Positions 1 through 10,750 of a stretch of DNA of 64,000 nucleotides are shown piece after piece (positions within the stretch are counted from its first letter, which is position 1; the number at the start of each line of letters is the position of its first letter). Source of the stretch: Fonsecaea monophora (Eukaryota; Ascomycota; Eurotiomycetes; Chaetothyriales; Herpotrichiellaceae); NCBI RefSeq assembly GCF_001642475.1, contig NW_019174009.1, forward strand, positions 92,286-156,285. Reading direction: 5' to 3'. Position numbers and translations under genes: made by a program. The notes under the pieces are model-generated. The model saw nothing but the letters and a program-made list of their open reading frames with translations. It did no database searches and was not told the origin of the DNA.

Positions 1-1230
1 GTCTTGTTGACAATGCCTGCGACCTTTACCTTGCCCGAGTCTATTCAACCCATCGTTAGTCGCATGCGCGTGGAAAGAGCAAGGAATTGACAAGACATAC
101 CAAGGTAGTCGATGGCAGCAGGGAACTTGTAGGTCTCGCTGAACGACCCAAGGATGGTGATTTCGTCCCCGAAGATCTTGGTCGGTGGCCACGACACACG
201 GTCCTTGTTGCCGTAGACGCCATAAACCACAAGCTTGCCGCCTCTTCGGACATAGTTGATCGAATCCTCCAAGATCTTGACACTACCCGTAGCCTCAACC
301 ACAACATCAAAGCCATAGGGGTTTTCTCTCTTGATCTTTTCAAACTGCGGGCCGGGGTCCTTGCGAGACAGTTCAACGTACTCATCAGCCGCATCCAGGG
401 ATTTGGCGAGGTTCATCTTCAGTCCCTCAGGTGCAGCAATGACAACATGGCAACCGCCGTTCTGGCGGAGCATTTGCGTCAAGACGAGACCCGTAGGACC
501 CGCGCCGAACATGAGCACGCTGGAACCCATCTTAGGTGAAATCTTGTCCAGACCGTGGGCGGCACAGGAGGCGGGCTCGAGCAGGGTGGCGTCGACATCG
601 GACAAGTTCTTGATCGGGAACACTCGTTTGGCAGGGTATGCACAGTACTCGGCAAAGCCACCGTCCATGGTCACACCGTGGGCTTGGAAGTCTTCGCAGA
701 GAAGCTCCTCCCCACGACGGCAGTAGAAGCACTCTCCACAAAGTTCCGAGTTGTCTGCAACAACCCGCTGACCGACTTCGAAACCCTTAACCTTGGGTCC
801 GAGGGCTGCAACGACACCGACGGTCTCGTGACCGGGAATCAAGGGGAACTGCGGTTTCCGTCAGATTTGTTCAGGGCCATCACGTTGAACTGCTGCTCGT
901 ACCTTGGCCAAGAATTCACCCTCGTGAATGTGCAGGTCGGTGCCGCAGACACCGCAAGCCTTGACCTTGATCTATGTCCTGTCCTCAGCATTCTCTTCGT
1001 TCAGTCTCGGTCGAGCTTACGTACCAGGATATCATTTTCACGAAGCTTAGGGAGGGGGACCTCGACGACGCTGAACTTTTCTGGCTCATCGTACTCTAGA
1101 TGCACACACGGGATCAGTCGAAGTTTCAGCCAGGATCTGCCTGCGGACCAGAATCGAGAACCAAACGTGGGGATATCGAGGGAGTCATACTCAACGCCTT
1201 CATCTTGGAGGGGAGACTTGTGGAACCCAT
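1..1230 (-). CDS. Zinc-dependent polyol/alcohol dehydrogenase (MDR family), 3' end cut by window
   Basis: Predicted NAD(P)-dependent medium-chain dehydrogenase, closest in style to fungal sorbitol/D-arabinitol/threonine-type dehydrogenases, oxidising a secondary alcohol in the cytosol. Five exons are joined by phase: 1191-1230, 1025-1095, 903-971, 101-848 and 1-40 (running off the window). Visible motifs are [10 protein letters not shown] with the catalytic-zinc Cys, the GHETVGVV zinc-site His/Glu, a four-cysteine structural-zinc lobe ([15 protein letters not shown]) and the Rossmann GAGPTG. The introns (53-95 bp) have clear gt...ag ends. The start at 1230 gives [13 protein letters not shown]; an in-frame ATG at 1203 (MKALKYDEP) is equally plausible and matches the usual family start. 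The C-terminus lies outside the window. The family is certain; the substrate cannot be read from sequence. Confidence 0.9.
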
Positions 1231-3134
1231 TTTGATCTACGATCTCTGGTCTATGGAAGATGCAGCAGCACAAACAGGAGGAACAAGTTGCAGAGAATAT
1301 TCAGGACGGGAGAAGAAGCAACAGAAGACGTCTAAAGCGGTCGACCGATCACAAAAAGAAATATGTTGAGGGGGGACCTCGCGCCAGCCAAAGCTACCCA
1401 GCCTCACGTAGCCATGACAGCAACAAAATGATCTCTTGGGCAGCGCAGCCGAGTGCGGGGCGAGTATCTGCTTGATCGAAACTTTTTCTCGACATTTTCC
1501 GATGACCAACCAAATGGCCATGGACGATCTCACACCCCTCCGAGATATCATCGTGCACCCGTGCGTTATCTCATTATTCTCAGAGCCAGATATCTGAGAC
1601 CGGAGCCAAAGATCTTGTCTAGCCCAGCTTCCCCGTTTCCGAGCTTGTTCACTAATGACCCTCGTCTGCACTTCGGGCAAATTCCTCCGCAAGATCGGAG
1701 GGGGGGGGGGGGGTTTCTTTCTCGACAAACAGATCCAGTGGTCCTGGGAAAGTCGGTGAGCGCAGCCTTGGGACCTGGAGCGTTCACGATCTTGAGGCAG
1801 GACTTATCATTCGCCCTTGGTCCATTGTGAAGCAGATATGAGCCACTGGGAGAATTCCAGACTCGTCTGGAACCTGTCTCACACGGCTAATCAAAGTTGC
1901 ACTCTAGCGCCCGAGCTTGAGAGCTGTTGCCCTGAGGTCTTGCTCGGTCTTTTTTGCCCTGACGGATGCGGATGCACCCAGGAACAACCTTGTTCCCGAT
2001 TCGACGGGTACATGTCACCACTGCCAACAAGCCAACAACGGCGCGAAAACACAGGGGGTGACTGGACTCAATTATTTTTACCCAGAAGTACCTGCGTTCC
2101 TGACTCCTTCAGTCAGCACCGAGAAAATCCCACACGCGTGTGCGCTTGAATCTTTTCCCGCCAACTCTCAACGAGTTTGTGCGCGACTTTGTGGCCTCGT
2201 CGCGTGACTCACCGGACCTGTGGCTTTCAGGGGCAAGAAGCGAAATGTGGATGAGGGAGAGACACATTCACAAAAAGATAAACCGGACCGCCCTCCGCTC
2301 ACACCACAAGACAGGCCAGGTAGGAGGTCGTTCACTGTGTTCATGGTCTCCATGCCATGATGCCATGATGCCATAGTCTGTCCATCTCTTGTTACCTTCA
2401 AGTACAAGCACTCGTCTGTCTTGGCTTGTCAATCTTTTCCCCGCGACCCTCCTTCCCCTCCTTGCCTGCTCGTTCCTCGTCGCTAGCATTATTAGTGCGA
2501 TAGTGGGATAGTGCCATGATCCAATAGTTCTTTTCTCTTATATCACCACGCCCTCTACCTCTACCTTGCTTGCCCTTTTGATTTTCACCACGACTATGTC
2601 CTCTACTACTTTTTCGAGATGGCGAGATGAACACGATTTGGCCATCAGGGCGTCGCTCACTCATCTGTCATATAGAAACCAAAGAGAAACAGAAAACAAG
2701 ACGGTTGATCGCCCGTGACTTTCCTATACTCGTGGCATGCGTTGTCCCAACTTTTGCTTTATATGTTCGGGAGCCCAAAGCTAACCTTTCCTTTTGCTCC
2801 TCGTTCTTGACCCAATACAACCAAGGTGCAATGCGACGCAGTGCGATTCAACACTCATGAACTGAGTCCAAACTACTCGGTTCAGATTCCCTTGCCATAC
2901 TTCCAAGCGGCGCCTGTTTTCCAACGGTTGCCACGGGGCCGGTAAAATGCTTCGACTCTCAAACTTCCAACACCAGCGCCGACGCTCCCGAAACCAACCC
3001 CAGAGAAAAGCGTGACACATGATCCAACACAGAGAACGTCGTGGCTCCTATTTCGTCCTGCGGCATCTGTCTTTGGCCTCTTGCCTCTTGCCTCGCCTAT
3101 ATCGTGCCACCAGCCCAGCGCATAACCACAAGAT
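1231..3134. other. Intergenic, promoter side of the dehydrogenase and 3' side of the HECT ligase gene
   Basis: No open frame here resembles a known protein or has believable splice partners. The stretch includes a 14-base G tract and several polypyrimidine patches. It must hold the promoter of the leftward dehydrogenase gene and the terminator of the leftward HECT ligase gene. Confidence 0.6.
1700..1713. repeat. Poly-G tract (14 G)
   Basis: An uninterrupted run of 14 guanines in intergenic DNA. Such tracts slip in replication and in sequencing, so the length is uncertain. Confidence 0.85.
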
Positions 3135-6100
3135 CTATTTCAGTCCGAATCCTTCGCTCCCCAGCACTGCCATCCAGAGCTTCTCCTCCAACTTCTCCCG
3201 CGACGCGTATCGGTACAAACTCAGAGTATTAAAACATGTTCTCGCGATAGGGAACCGTTCCACCGGCTTGTTTGTTGGTCTTCCGAATTCATCCATTTCC
3301 TCCTTGGCACGGATCAACTGGATACGGATCACTAGGTTTGTGGCTCCCATAGCTGGGATTCGATCGCTTGCCGTGATGAAACTCAGGATTTTCCGTTGAT
3401 CTCCTGGTGATACGCGTGCAAAAAATTCCCAGAACCAGACAACTTGGGGTTGATTTTCGGGCGGTCCTTCCTGCTTAGGCCAGCCTTCGTATGTCGCCAC
3501 TGCGCTCAAGCTGGCGATGTCAAGTGGTTCATCAGAGCCTCTCACGAGAAGCTCGATCTCTTCGGGTCGGAATAGGGACAGCGCGTTGCCGCCACAGACG
3601 GTGAAGAAGCCACGCTTGAACGGCTCGTATTGCCTTGCCACAGCTGTGTCGAGTAGATAATGGATGTAGAGGTCGACAAATTCTCGTCGATTCGAGTTGT
3701 TAACTGCCCTTTTCTCGCCGCCGGGACACAGTGGGATCTGGATAATATCACCGTAACGGTCCATTTCAACCACGAAGTCGCGACAAAATGTCTCCTCGAC
3801 ATCACCCTCAAATTCAAGCAGTTGTCTGAAACCTCGTGCCAAGGCAGGTCGAAACTCAGCCAGGTCTTCGAGGGTGAACCCGTGGCCGACTTTGGGGATT
3901 GACGACAACTTGTCGCCGGTTGCAGGTGCCGAAGCCAACATTTTCTTGAAGACAAACGGCGGAAACGCCACATCCAAAATAGTCGAGTTGTAGATGGCCA
4001 ACCCGACCAACACCCCAACCAAGAAGAACTGCTCGGATGACTCAAAGCAGAAGGGATTGAAATAGCAGTATTGAGAATCATCATCATAAACGAACAGTCC
4101 ATGGTGAGGATCAAATATCTCTCTCACCAGTAACAGGAACCATTCCTTACGAAGACCGCCTGCATCAACCCCTTCTTCTCCCTGAAAATCAATGCGCAGG
4201 CCTTTCTTGATGTCACTGCCGCCAGATCCGACAACCTCCGAGACACTACGCAGACTGTCCTCGACCAAGCATTCTCGTCGGACTTTGAGAATGAGGTACT
4301 GACTGACAGCTTTGCGACTGAGGATGCTGTCAAAAAAGGCCTCTCTTGCTTTGATTTCCATCTGTCTTCGCGCATCGTGCTCGAGGATGTGGATCTTGGC
4401 ATATATGCTCAGAAAGAAGGGATACTGGCAGAAGGTGAACTTTGTCTTGGTCGTCTCCCAAGTTTCGAAGTCGGCCACAAGATCGGCATAGTCCAGCATC
4501 GTATTGTAGAAGTTGCTGATGGGTATAATCTGACCATGGGAGTATGCGTGGTACTTGGCACTGAGACCTGGACTATGTAACCTCTGCTCCTGTGCCGCAA
4601 AGGCGTCCCTCTTCCGCGCAGTATGGCCAACATTGGCGTGGAACAGCAGAGCCATGACCCTTGCGGCCACGCGGATTTGCCAGTCTTCGCCGTACGAAGA
4701 GAGCTTCGGCTTTCCGTCAGACTTGTCCGCTGAAGTGGAAGAATGTCGACCCCCTAGTGCGGCGTGAACTTGAGAGGCATGGTGCATCCCAGAGTCAGAG
4801 AAGCTAGGGACGAGGCCCTCTGTGGGGTTGATGAGTTCGTGGGCTGGAGTTTTCTGTTGTCGGGATAGTCTGTAACTCACGAAACTGCCAACCATTTCCA
4901 CCGTCCTTTGGAAGTGGCCGTCAGAGTATCTGGAAAACCATGAAACCAGATACTGGTGATTTTCATGAGAGAGATTAGCCATCAGGCCCAGAATCCGCTT
5001 GATGATGCCAGAGTGATGGCCGAGACTTCCTGGGCGTCTACCGCCGCTTGGAACACGTTTCGATGGCGAGTCACGGGCTCTATCGTCAACTTGTTTTCCT
5101 GCCGGGACCGGAGGGTGAGGTATGGTAACCCCAAACATCTTGCCTGTCTCAAGCCTCGAGGGTGTCAATAACGGGTTAGCTAGAAGGATCAGTAAGAATC
5201 GACAATCCTCGGGACGCTTCAACGGTTGCCTTGGCCGTTTCAAGAGATTTTCCGTGATCTTCAACAGGCTCCGCTGTAAGTGTATTCGGGATTCCATGAT
5301 GTCTCGCTGAATACCCTCTAAAGGGGTCGACTGCCAACATTGCTGTGCCTTTGGATCTGTCAACTTTGGCCTCAATTCGTGCCAACGTTGTTCCCAGTGA
5401 TCGCCCGCATATATCAATGAGCGATACCACTCGGCAAGTTCGAGCCAATTGATTCTTGGATGTCTCCCACTTGCAGAACTGCGACTCTTCTCTGGGGACC
5501 TATCTCGCTGATGATGAGATTCTCTGACCGACATAGCCGCACGCCCATTCGGTGCCCCTAACCACCATGATCCGTTCTCCGCAACATCGCCAAGCAAAAG
5601 GGTTTTTGCGTCAAGCTCGGATAGGAAGACATCAGGCTCTAGTACAGGAGCCGAAGCAGGTTCGGACAATTGCCGCCTCTGGTGTGTCCCTGAACCAGAC
5701 CTGGGTTTAGGTTCCTGGGGTGGACGAGGGGTGAGGAAAGACTGGTTTAACGTGGTACAACCTACAAAGCAACCAGCAATGTAGTTTTCGACCAGACGGA
5801 AGACGTCGGATCTTGGGCCGGACGTTGTGATTGAGTGCTGTACAGGCTCTAATGGTTGTCGTCCTCTAGAGCTCTGCGGCCTGTTGTGGACCGAGGGTAA
5901 TGAATTGAAGGGGTCAGCTGGGTAACCTTGAACAAAGGATGGCCCGGGATATCGGTTTGCGTGGCGAGGAGATAGGTTGGCTTCCTCATAGCTGGGTGGT
6001 TTCATTCCAGGATGTGGCGACGGTGGTGGTGAGTCCTGTTCATCCGTGGGCTGTCCCTCCAGCACACCTTCTGGCGGGGTTCCATCCAACAGGAACGAAT

Positions 6101-6809
6101 CCTCGGCCGGTGAGTGATTGTCGATTGGTATTGGGTGAGTAGGTGAAGAAATCCCGTCGTACTTAATGCGAGACTCGAGATAGTGTCTCAGGCAGCGATC
6201 AAGTAGCGATCTCGTTCTCTCAAGAGACACGCATACGAATTTGCGCTGGGATGAGGATCCAGCCGCCGATGCCTGGGTATCATCTTTGGCCTCCGAGCTG
6301 TACTCGAGATCATTGATGGTCAGGCAGGTTGTACATCGGAACACCTTGAGTCCCTGGGGCCATCGGACGGTAGAGTCACAGGTCATACACTTCCCAGTTA
6401 CCGGCTGGCGATCACTCCGTGGCATGGAAGCTTCAGCAGCTTGCTGCCTCATATTTCCCTCTTCGTGCCGAGTATCGCGCGTTCCATCAAAATCAATGCC
6501 ATGCTTGCTCTTTTTCTCCGACTTTTTGGAACCAAAGATGGAGGGAAAGGGGTGACTGAAGGACCGACTGTGGTTGAGCTTCGCGGAGCTAGAATCTGGT
6601 GATTCGGGGAGGGGTTTTCGACGTAGGGTAGGAATCTCGAATGTCTCGGCCGCAGCACTGACTGGGGGCGGTGGTAGGGGTCGATTGAGGTCGGTGCCCT
6701 TGGGTTGATCATGGCTTGTACTCCGAGTTAGCTGGACATTGTGAGGTCGAGGCCGGCTGGGATGGTGGTCGTGGGACGCAGATGATGGCAGCGACGCCAT
6801 TGTCGTCAT
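3135..6809 (-). CDS. hul4: HECT-type E3 ubiquitin ligase, Hul4-like
   Basis: Intronless 1,224-residue protein that transfers ubiquitin through a thioester. The C-terminal third is a HECT domain: the N-lobe motif GLRKEWFLLLVREIFDP, the YCYFNPFCFE and EQFFLVGVLVGLAIYNS helices, and a C-lobe ending in ARTCFNTLSLYRY with the catalytic cysteine at about residue 1192. The N-terminal half is Pro/Ser-rich and disordered, except for a small zinc-ribbon-like module with Cys pairs at about 141/144 and 159/162 (CMTC...CTTC). The reading frame extends further upstream, but the first ATG is at 6809 (MTTMASLPSS), with a second at 6800. Length and layout fit fungal homologues of yeast Hul4, a nuclear ligase in quality control. 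The substrate is unknown. The HECT call is very secure; the Hul4 orthology is likely. Confidence 0.92.
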   Translation of the reverse strand: MTTMASLPSSASHDHHPSRPRPHNVQLTRSTSHDQPKGTDLNRPLPPPPVSAAAETFEIPTLRRKPLPESPDSSSAKLNHSRSFSHPFPSIFGSKKSEKKSKHGIDFDGTRDTRHEEGNMRQQAAEASMPRSDRQPVTGKCMTCDSTVRWPQGLKVFRCTTCLTINDLEYSSEAKDDTQASAAGSSSQRKFVCVSLERTRSLLDRCLRHYLESRIKYDGISSPTHPIPIDNHSPAEDSFLLDGTPPEGVLEGQPTDEQDSPPPSPHPGMKPPSYEEANLSPRHANRYPGPSFVQGYPADPFNSLPSVHNRPQSSRGRQPLEPVQHSITTSGPRSDVFRLVENYIAGCFVGCTTLNQSFLTPRPPQEPKPRSGSGTHQRRQLSEPASAPVLEPDVFLSELDAKTLLLGDVAENGSWWLGAPNGRAAMSVRESHHQRDRSPEKSRSSASGRHPRINWLELAEWYRSLIYAGDHWEQRWHELRPKLTDPKAQQCWQSTPLEGIQRDIMESRIHLQRSLLKITENLLKRPRQPLKRPEDCRFLLILLANPLLTPSRLETGKMFGVTIPHPPVPAGKQVDDRARDSPSKRVPSGGRRPGSLGHHSGIIKRILGLMANLSHENHQYLVSWFSRYSDGHFQRTVEMVGSFVSYRLSRQQKTPAHELINPTEGLVPSFSDSGMHHASQVHAALGGRHSSTSADKSDGKPKLSSYGEDWQIRVAARVMALLFHANVGHTARKRDAFAAQEQRLHSPGLSAKYHAYSHGQIIPISNFYNTMLDYADLVADFETWETTKTKFTFCQYPFFLSIYAKIHILEHDARRQMEIKAREAFFDSILSRKAVSQYLILKVRRECLVEDSLRSVSEVVGSGGSDIKKGLRIDFQGEEGVDAGGLRKEWFLLLVREIFDPHHGLFVYDDDSQYCYFNPFCFESSEQFFLVGVLVGLAIYNSTILDVAFPPFVFKKMLASAPATGDKLSSIPKVGHGFTLEDLAEFRPALARGFRQLLEFEGDVEETFCRDFVVEMDRYGDIIQIPLCPGGEKRAVNNSNRREFVDLYIHYLLDTAVARQYEPFKRGFFTVCGGNALSLFRPEEIELLVRGSDEPLDIASLSAVATYEGWPKQEGPPENQPQVVWFWEFFARVSPGDQRKILSFITASDRIPAMGATNLVIRIQLIRAKEEMDEFGRPTNKPVERFPIARTCFNTLSLYRYASREKLEEKLWMAVLGSEGFGLK

Positions 6810-8040
6810 GTAGAATTGCGACAGAGCCTCAGATCCTGGTGATGGGGCGAGGCGAGCGAGGTATTCATAAAGAGTGGGCCAGTGAAGCCAGTCCACCGAC
6901 GACGCTTCGATGTCTCAGAAAGTGCTAAGGGCTTAGGTGGCAGCGCAAGTGGTGTTTGCGTAGTGTATGGTGTATAGGTATAGTCTGGTGCCTTGGTCAC
7001 GATATTCATTCGCTTAGAAAGCAAGTCCCAAGGCGGACACGCCAGAGTAATCCAACAATCAATCTCCTGGGAGGGTGTCGCAGCACGGATAGTCGAAGTG
7101 AAGGAGAAGGAGCTCCAGCATATTGTCCCGTCACAGACGCCAACAATAATGCTGGGGGCGCAAGGCAGGCACGATCGGCGTCGTTCACGAGGGGTTACTT
7201 TGGGCGGAGGGAGGCGAGACGAGAGTAGTAGACCTCATCGCCATCCGACTGCTTCTAGAGGGAAAAAAGTGGTTCTGGTGGTGGTGGTGGTGGCATTGAT
7301 CGAGGACTGTTTTGCGAGGGGAATTTGCCAAGGCCACTGAGAAACAAGATGCAGGGCGTCAGAGGGAGTCAACAGGCAGAATTAGGGAAGCCCCAGGACT
7401 TGACAGGGCACCAGGGGCAAGCCTCGGGTCATCGGCGCGCGAGGGTCAGGGGCTAAATTGCTTGATTGGGGGCGCACCTATAGGCTCTACCCACTAAGAG
7501 AACAGACTAAGAGCCCCAGTGGGGGGGACGTTGACATCACACCCTCAGCGTCGATATGTTTGTTATACTTGGGGGGAGTGCCCGTGGAACTTACTCGGTA
7601 CTCACAGGGGGGAATTACGGAGCCTTACAAGCGAACCCTTTCGAACTAATAGGCACTCAAAACTTATTAGGCCATGGGGGATAGTCTCATCCTCCGTACT
7701 CGGTACAAGTACGGGCGTTCTATTTTCGGCACCGTGTGTACTGGTAGGTACTTCCGTACAAAGTACCGAATACCTATTGAACTCTCGCCACTAGGTGTTT
7801 TCCCAAGTTATTGTTGCTCTCATATCATGTTACTCGGTAGACACGGGGAAGTACGGGCGCATAAACAAGTACCTGGCTGATACTGTAGTTTGTTTGGGCT
7901 GTGCTAGATCATACGAGTACGGGTCTCTGTCTCAAAATCGAGAAGAAAAAAGACTACCATTCTAGTCACCGAATTGCCGCTCGCTAACATCTTTCAAAGC
8001 AACATGGAGACCCCATCAGCCGTGTTGACGCTTGGGCCGA
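6810..8040. other. Intergenic with GTAC-rich motifs
   Basis: No gene seen. It contains a (GGT)n-like patch near 7276-7293 and two exact copies of tactcggtac (7592-7601 and 7697-7706) among other GTAC-containing words. It carries the promoter of the HECT ligase gene and the 3' flank of the GMC oxidoreductase gene. Confidence 0.6.
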
Positions 8041-9810
8041 TTACCCGTCAAGTCCATATTCTTCAACTAGCTTGTCCGCTGCTGTCAGCCCCACGAGATA
8101 CGCCGTTGATTGAGTGTGGTTGCTGTAGAGCCTTGTTAGCCTAAATGTCTCAGATATGTCGACCTTCAGTCGCATGACTTACTTGGAAACAATGGGGATG
8201 ACACTCATATCAGCCACTCTGAGATTCTCCACTCCAAAAACCTTGAAGTGGTTGTCCACAACGGCCTTGTCTTCATCCTTGCCCATCCGAGCAGTCCCCA
8301 TCATGTGCCATGTCGAAGCGCTGCCCGCACGCCAGAAGGCCAGGATATCATCCTCAGACTCACTCTTGGGGCCGTCGATAGCCAGGGTGTCTTTTTGGAA
8401 CTCGGGGCTCTTCAGGACCCTCAGAACATCTCGTGTAGCCTCCACGGCCACCCGTCTGTCAAATGGGTGGGAGAAGAAGTTGGGATCGAAGATAAGTGGT
8501 TTGGTGGGATCAGACGACTGGAGTCTCACGGCGCCCGTCGACATCTGATTGAGGATGAACACGAACACGGTTGTTCCGGCCTGTGCGTTTTCTGGGTCGA
8601 TGAAATTGGGAAGCCATGCAGCATTGAGGAGGAACTCGTAGTGAGGAACTGTCGGCTTCCGCAGTTTTTCTTGTTCTTCCTTTGGTAGAGCTTGGAACTC
8701 GGCGCTGTCATACAATTTATCCAGCTTCAGGTATGCAATACCCAGAGCGCAGCCATATTCCGCCAAGGGCCCAGTACCGTCTTTCTCCCAAGCGGCTCGG
8801 GCAGCTGCTTGAAGTTCCTTGTTTTTGTAAAAGCGGGTCCTCTCACTCGTGTGGTCTGCTCGGAGGGATGGGATCATGATGTGGTGGTGATCCTTGAGGT
8901 GCCTCCCGACGTTTTCATTGGCTTTCAAAATGGGGATATTGAAGCTGCTGAGCTCGTCCACGGGGCCAATGCCAGAATGCATCAGAATTCTTGGTGTATC
9001 GAGGGCACCACACGATAAAATGACTTCTTTGTCGGCTTGGAAAACCTTCCCTCCAGTCGTCTTAATCGCGGTCGCCTTTGTGCCATCGAAAGTCACTTGA
9101 GCCACCTCAGCGTCAACCAAGACGTGTAGGTTGCTGGGTGCCCCCACCAACGCGTCTGCGGATGTCGATCTGATCCCTTTGTATGCACTAGAAACGCAGG
9201 CGGCAAGACCGATTGGGTCTCCGGAATTATGGTCGGGGTTGGGCTTTGTACCGTTGGCATACCAGATGTCCATCAGTGCCGTGCACGAAGGCTCCCAAAC
9301 CTGTGGAAAGCCGACCTTGATAGGCCCGTCGTGCCCATGGTCCTTTGGGTCAGGGTTAAGATACCGCTTGGCATCACCTGGTACATTCGGAGCAGTCGCG
9401 TGAAAAGATTCGAGCCGCTTGTATCTTTTCTGAGCATTGTTCCAGCTCCATTCGTCGTCGCCCACGAGATTTGCGATCTGATCATAGTCATCCTTTGGAC
9501 CGACGGTCCAGACGGAGAAATTGATGGCGGTGCTTCCCCCAAGCCCTTTGCCACGATCGTAATCAATGATGTTCCCATCGAAGCCTTTGATGGGTGCAGT
9601 CTTGTAACCCCAATTCTGCGAAGGGATCATTCGATGAAGCCACCTTTCTGCGTCCGCTCGAACGTCCTTGGAGTCGTTTTTCCCGCCGGCCTCGATGAGA
9701 AGGACCGAAGGACGATGCTTGCTGTTTGCCAGACGAGCTGCGAGGATCGCCCCTGCTGCACCGGCGCCGACGACGATGAAGTCGAACCTGTCTGGCGTTG
9801 AGGGGCTCAT
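8041..9810 (-). CDS. GMC-family FAD oxidoreductase (choline dehydrogenase/aryl-alcohol oxidase-like)
   Basis: Predicted flavoenzyme of 569 residues oxidising an alcohol with FAD. Two exons: 8183-9810 and 8041-8122, with a 60-bp intron (gtaagt...ctacag) just before the last 27 codons. The N-terminus carries the dinucleotide fold VVGAGAAGAILAARL followed by IEAGG. GKGLGGSTAINFSVW is the first GMC signature and GALDTPRILMHSGIGP the second. The active-site pair is the His in STWHMMGTARMG and the His in NNHTQSTAYLVG; the latter lies in the second exon, which supports the splice. Start chosen at the ATG at 9810 (context tcaaaATGAG); the frame continues upstream only to a GTG. No signal peptide is visible, so an intracellular enzyme is more likely than a secreted oxidase. 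Substrate unknown. Confidence 0.92.
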
Positions 9811-10750
9811 TTTGACAGAAGAGACGTATGCGATTGTCTTGGGAAGTGTGATAGTCAGTATACAAGGGACAGATTGTTGCTCTCTCACGAGATTCCTTGT
9901 TCAAGAGGAGAATCGTTTCGCCATTGAGCGTCCCGAACGACGTTATATAGGCAGACCTGGCAAGTCGTGTCGCCCGTAAGAGACTGGCTTCTTGGGAGCT
10001 GACTGCAGTATTTCCTGGGCAAAGGGGTGCCCTACAACCTCTTCAGAGCAAGGCTTGTCAAAAGTACTCACCTTTTGCCATACCTGGCACACTGGACAAG
10101 GGCGATATCCGCTAAGTATGACAGATCACTGATCCGTCAAGCCAATAGCCTGGTCATCTCGGAATGATTCGTCAACCCTCTGGCAAGGACTTGACCATGT
10201 CCCATCGTGACCATCGTCCTCAGCCTTCTCGGGAAAGAAAACGGTAGACCAGGGACAGGTAGCAAGTCCAAGGAGGGCCTCGAGAGGTTGGTGATCGACA
10301 TAGTCCTCGTCTTTGGAGTGATATGATAGGCAGGCATGCTATGTAGGCTGAGTCATGTTGAAGCAGACAGGCCACCACATCCACAAGAGGTCGTTGGTAA
10401 CTGCTCCTTTGGAAGCTGAGCAGGCATAAGATGCAACTCAGGGAAAAGTCGGTCGATGAACCAAGAGGTATAAGCCCCGAAAGTCTGAAAGGTTTAGAAG
10501 GCAATGAGGCAAAAGTGGGAAAAGTGGAGGATAAAGTTGCCGTATCGATGAGATAATTCCTCCATGCGGTAAATTTACAGAGCCACATCCCTGACAATTC
10601 TTGCTCGTCAACCCCCTGGCGCATATTCTCACACGAAAAACACACCTACCCCGTACACACGATAGCTCCGATATTTGTCACATCGACTTCTCTCAGCACG
10701 CAGCACGCCTAGCTACGACGCTTTCGACGGGTATGAGCTGACTCTCTCAA
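9811..10750. promoter_or_regulatory. Divergent promoter region between GMC oxidoreductase and Gep3-like GTPase
   Basis: A 0.94-kb head-to-head intergenic region. A TATA-like element (ctatataac on the minus strand, near 9944-9952) lies about 135 bp upstream of the GMC start codon, suitable for leftward transcription. No other gene is visible. Confidence 0.5.

Noticed and set aside
3135..6896. HECT ligase start at 6896
   Set aside because: The codon there is GTG; the first ATG in frame is at 6809.
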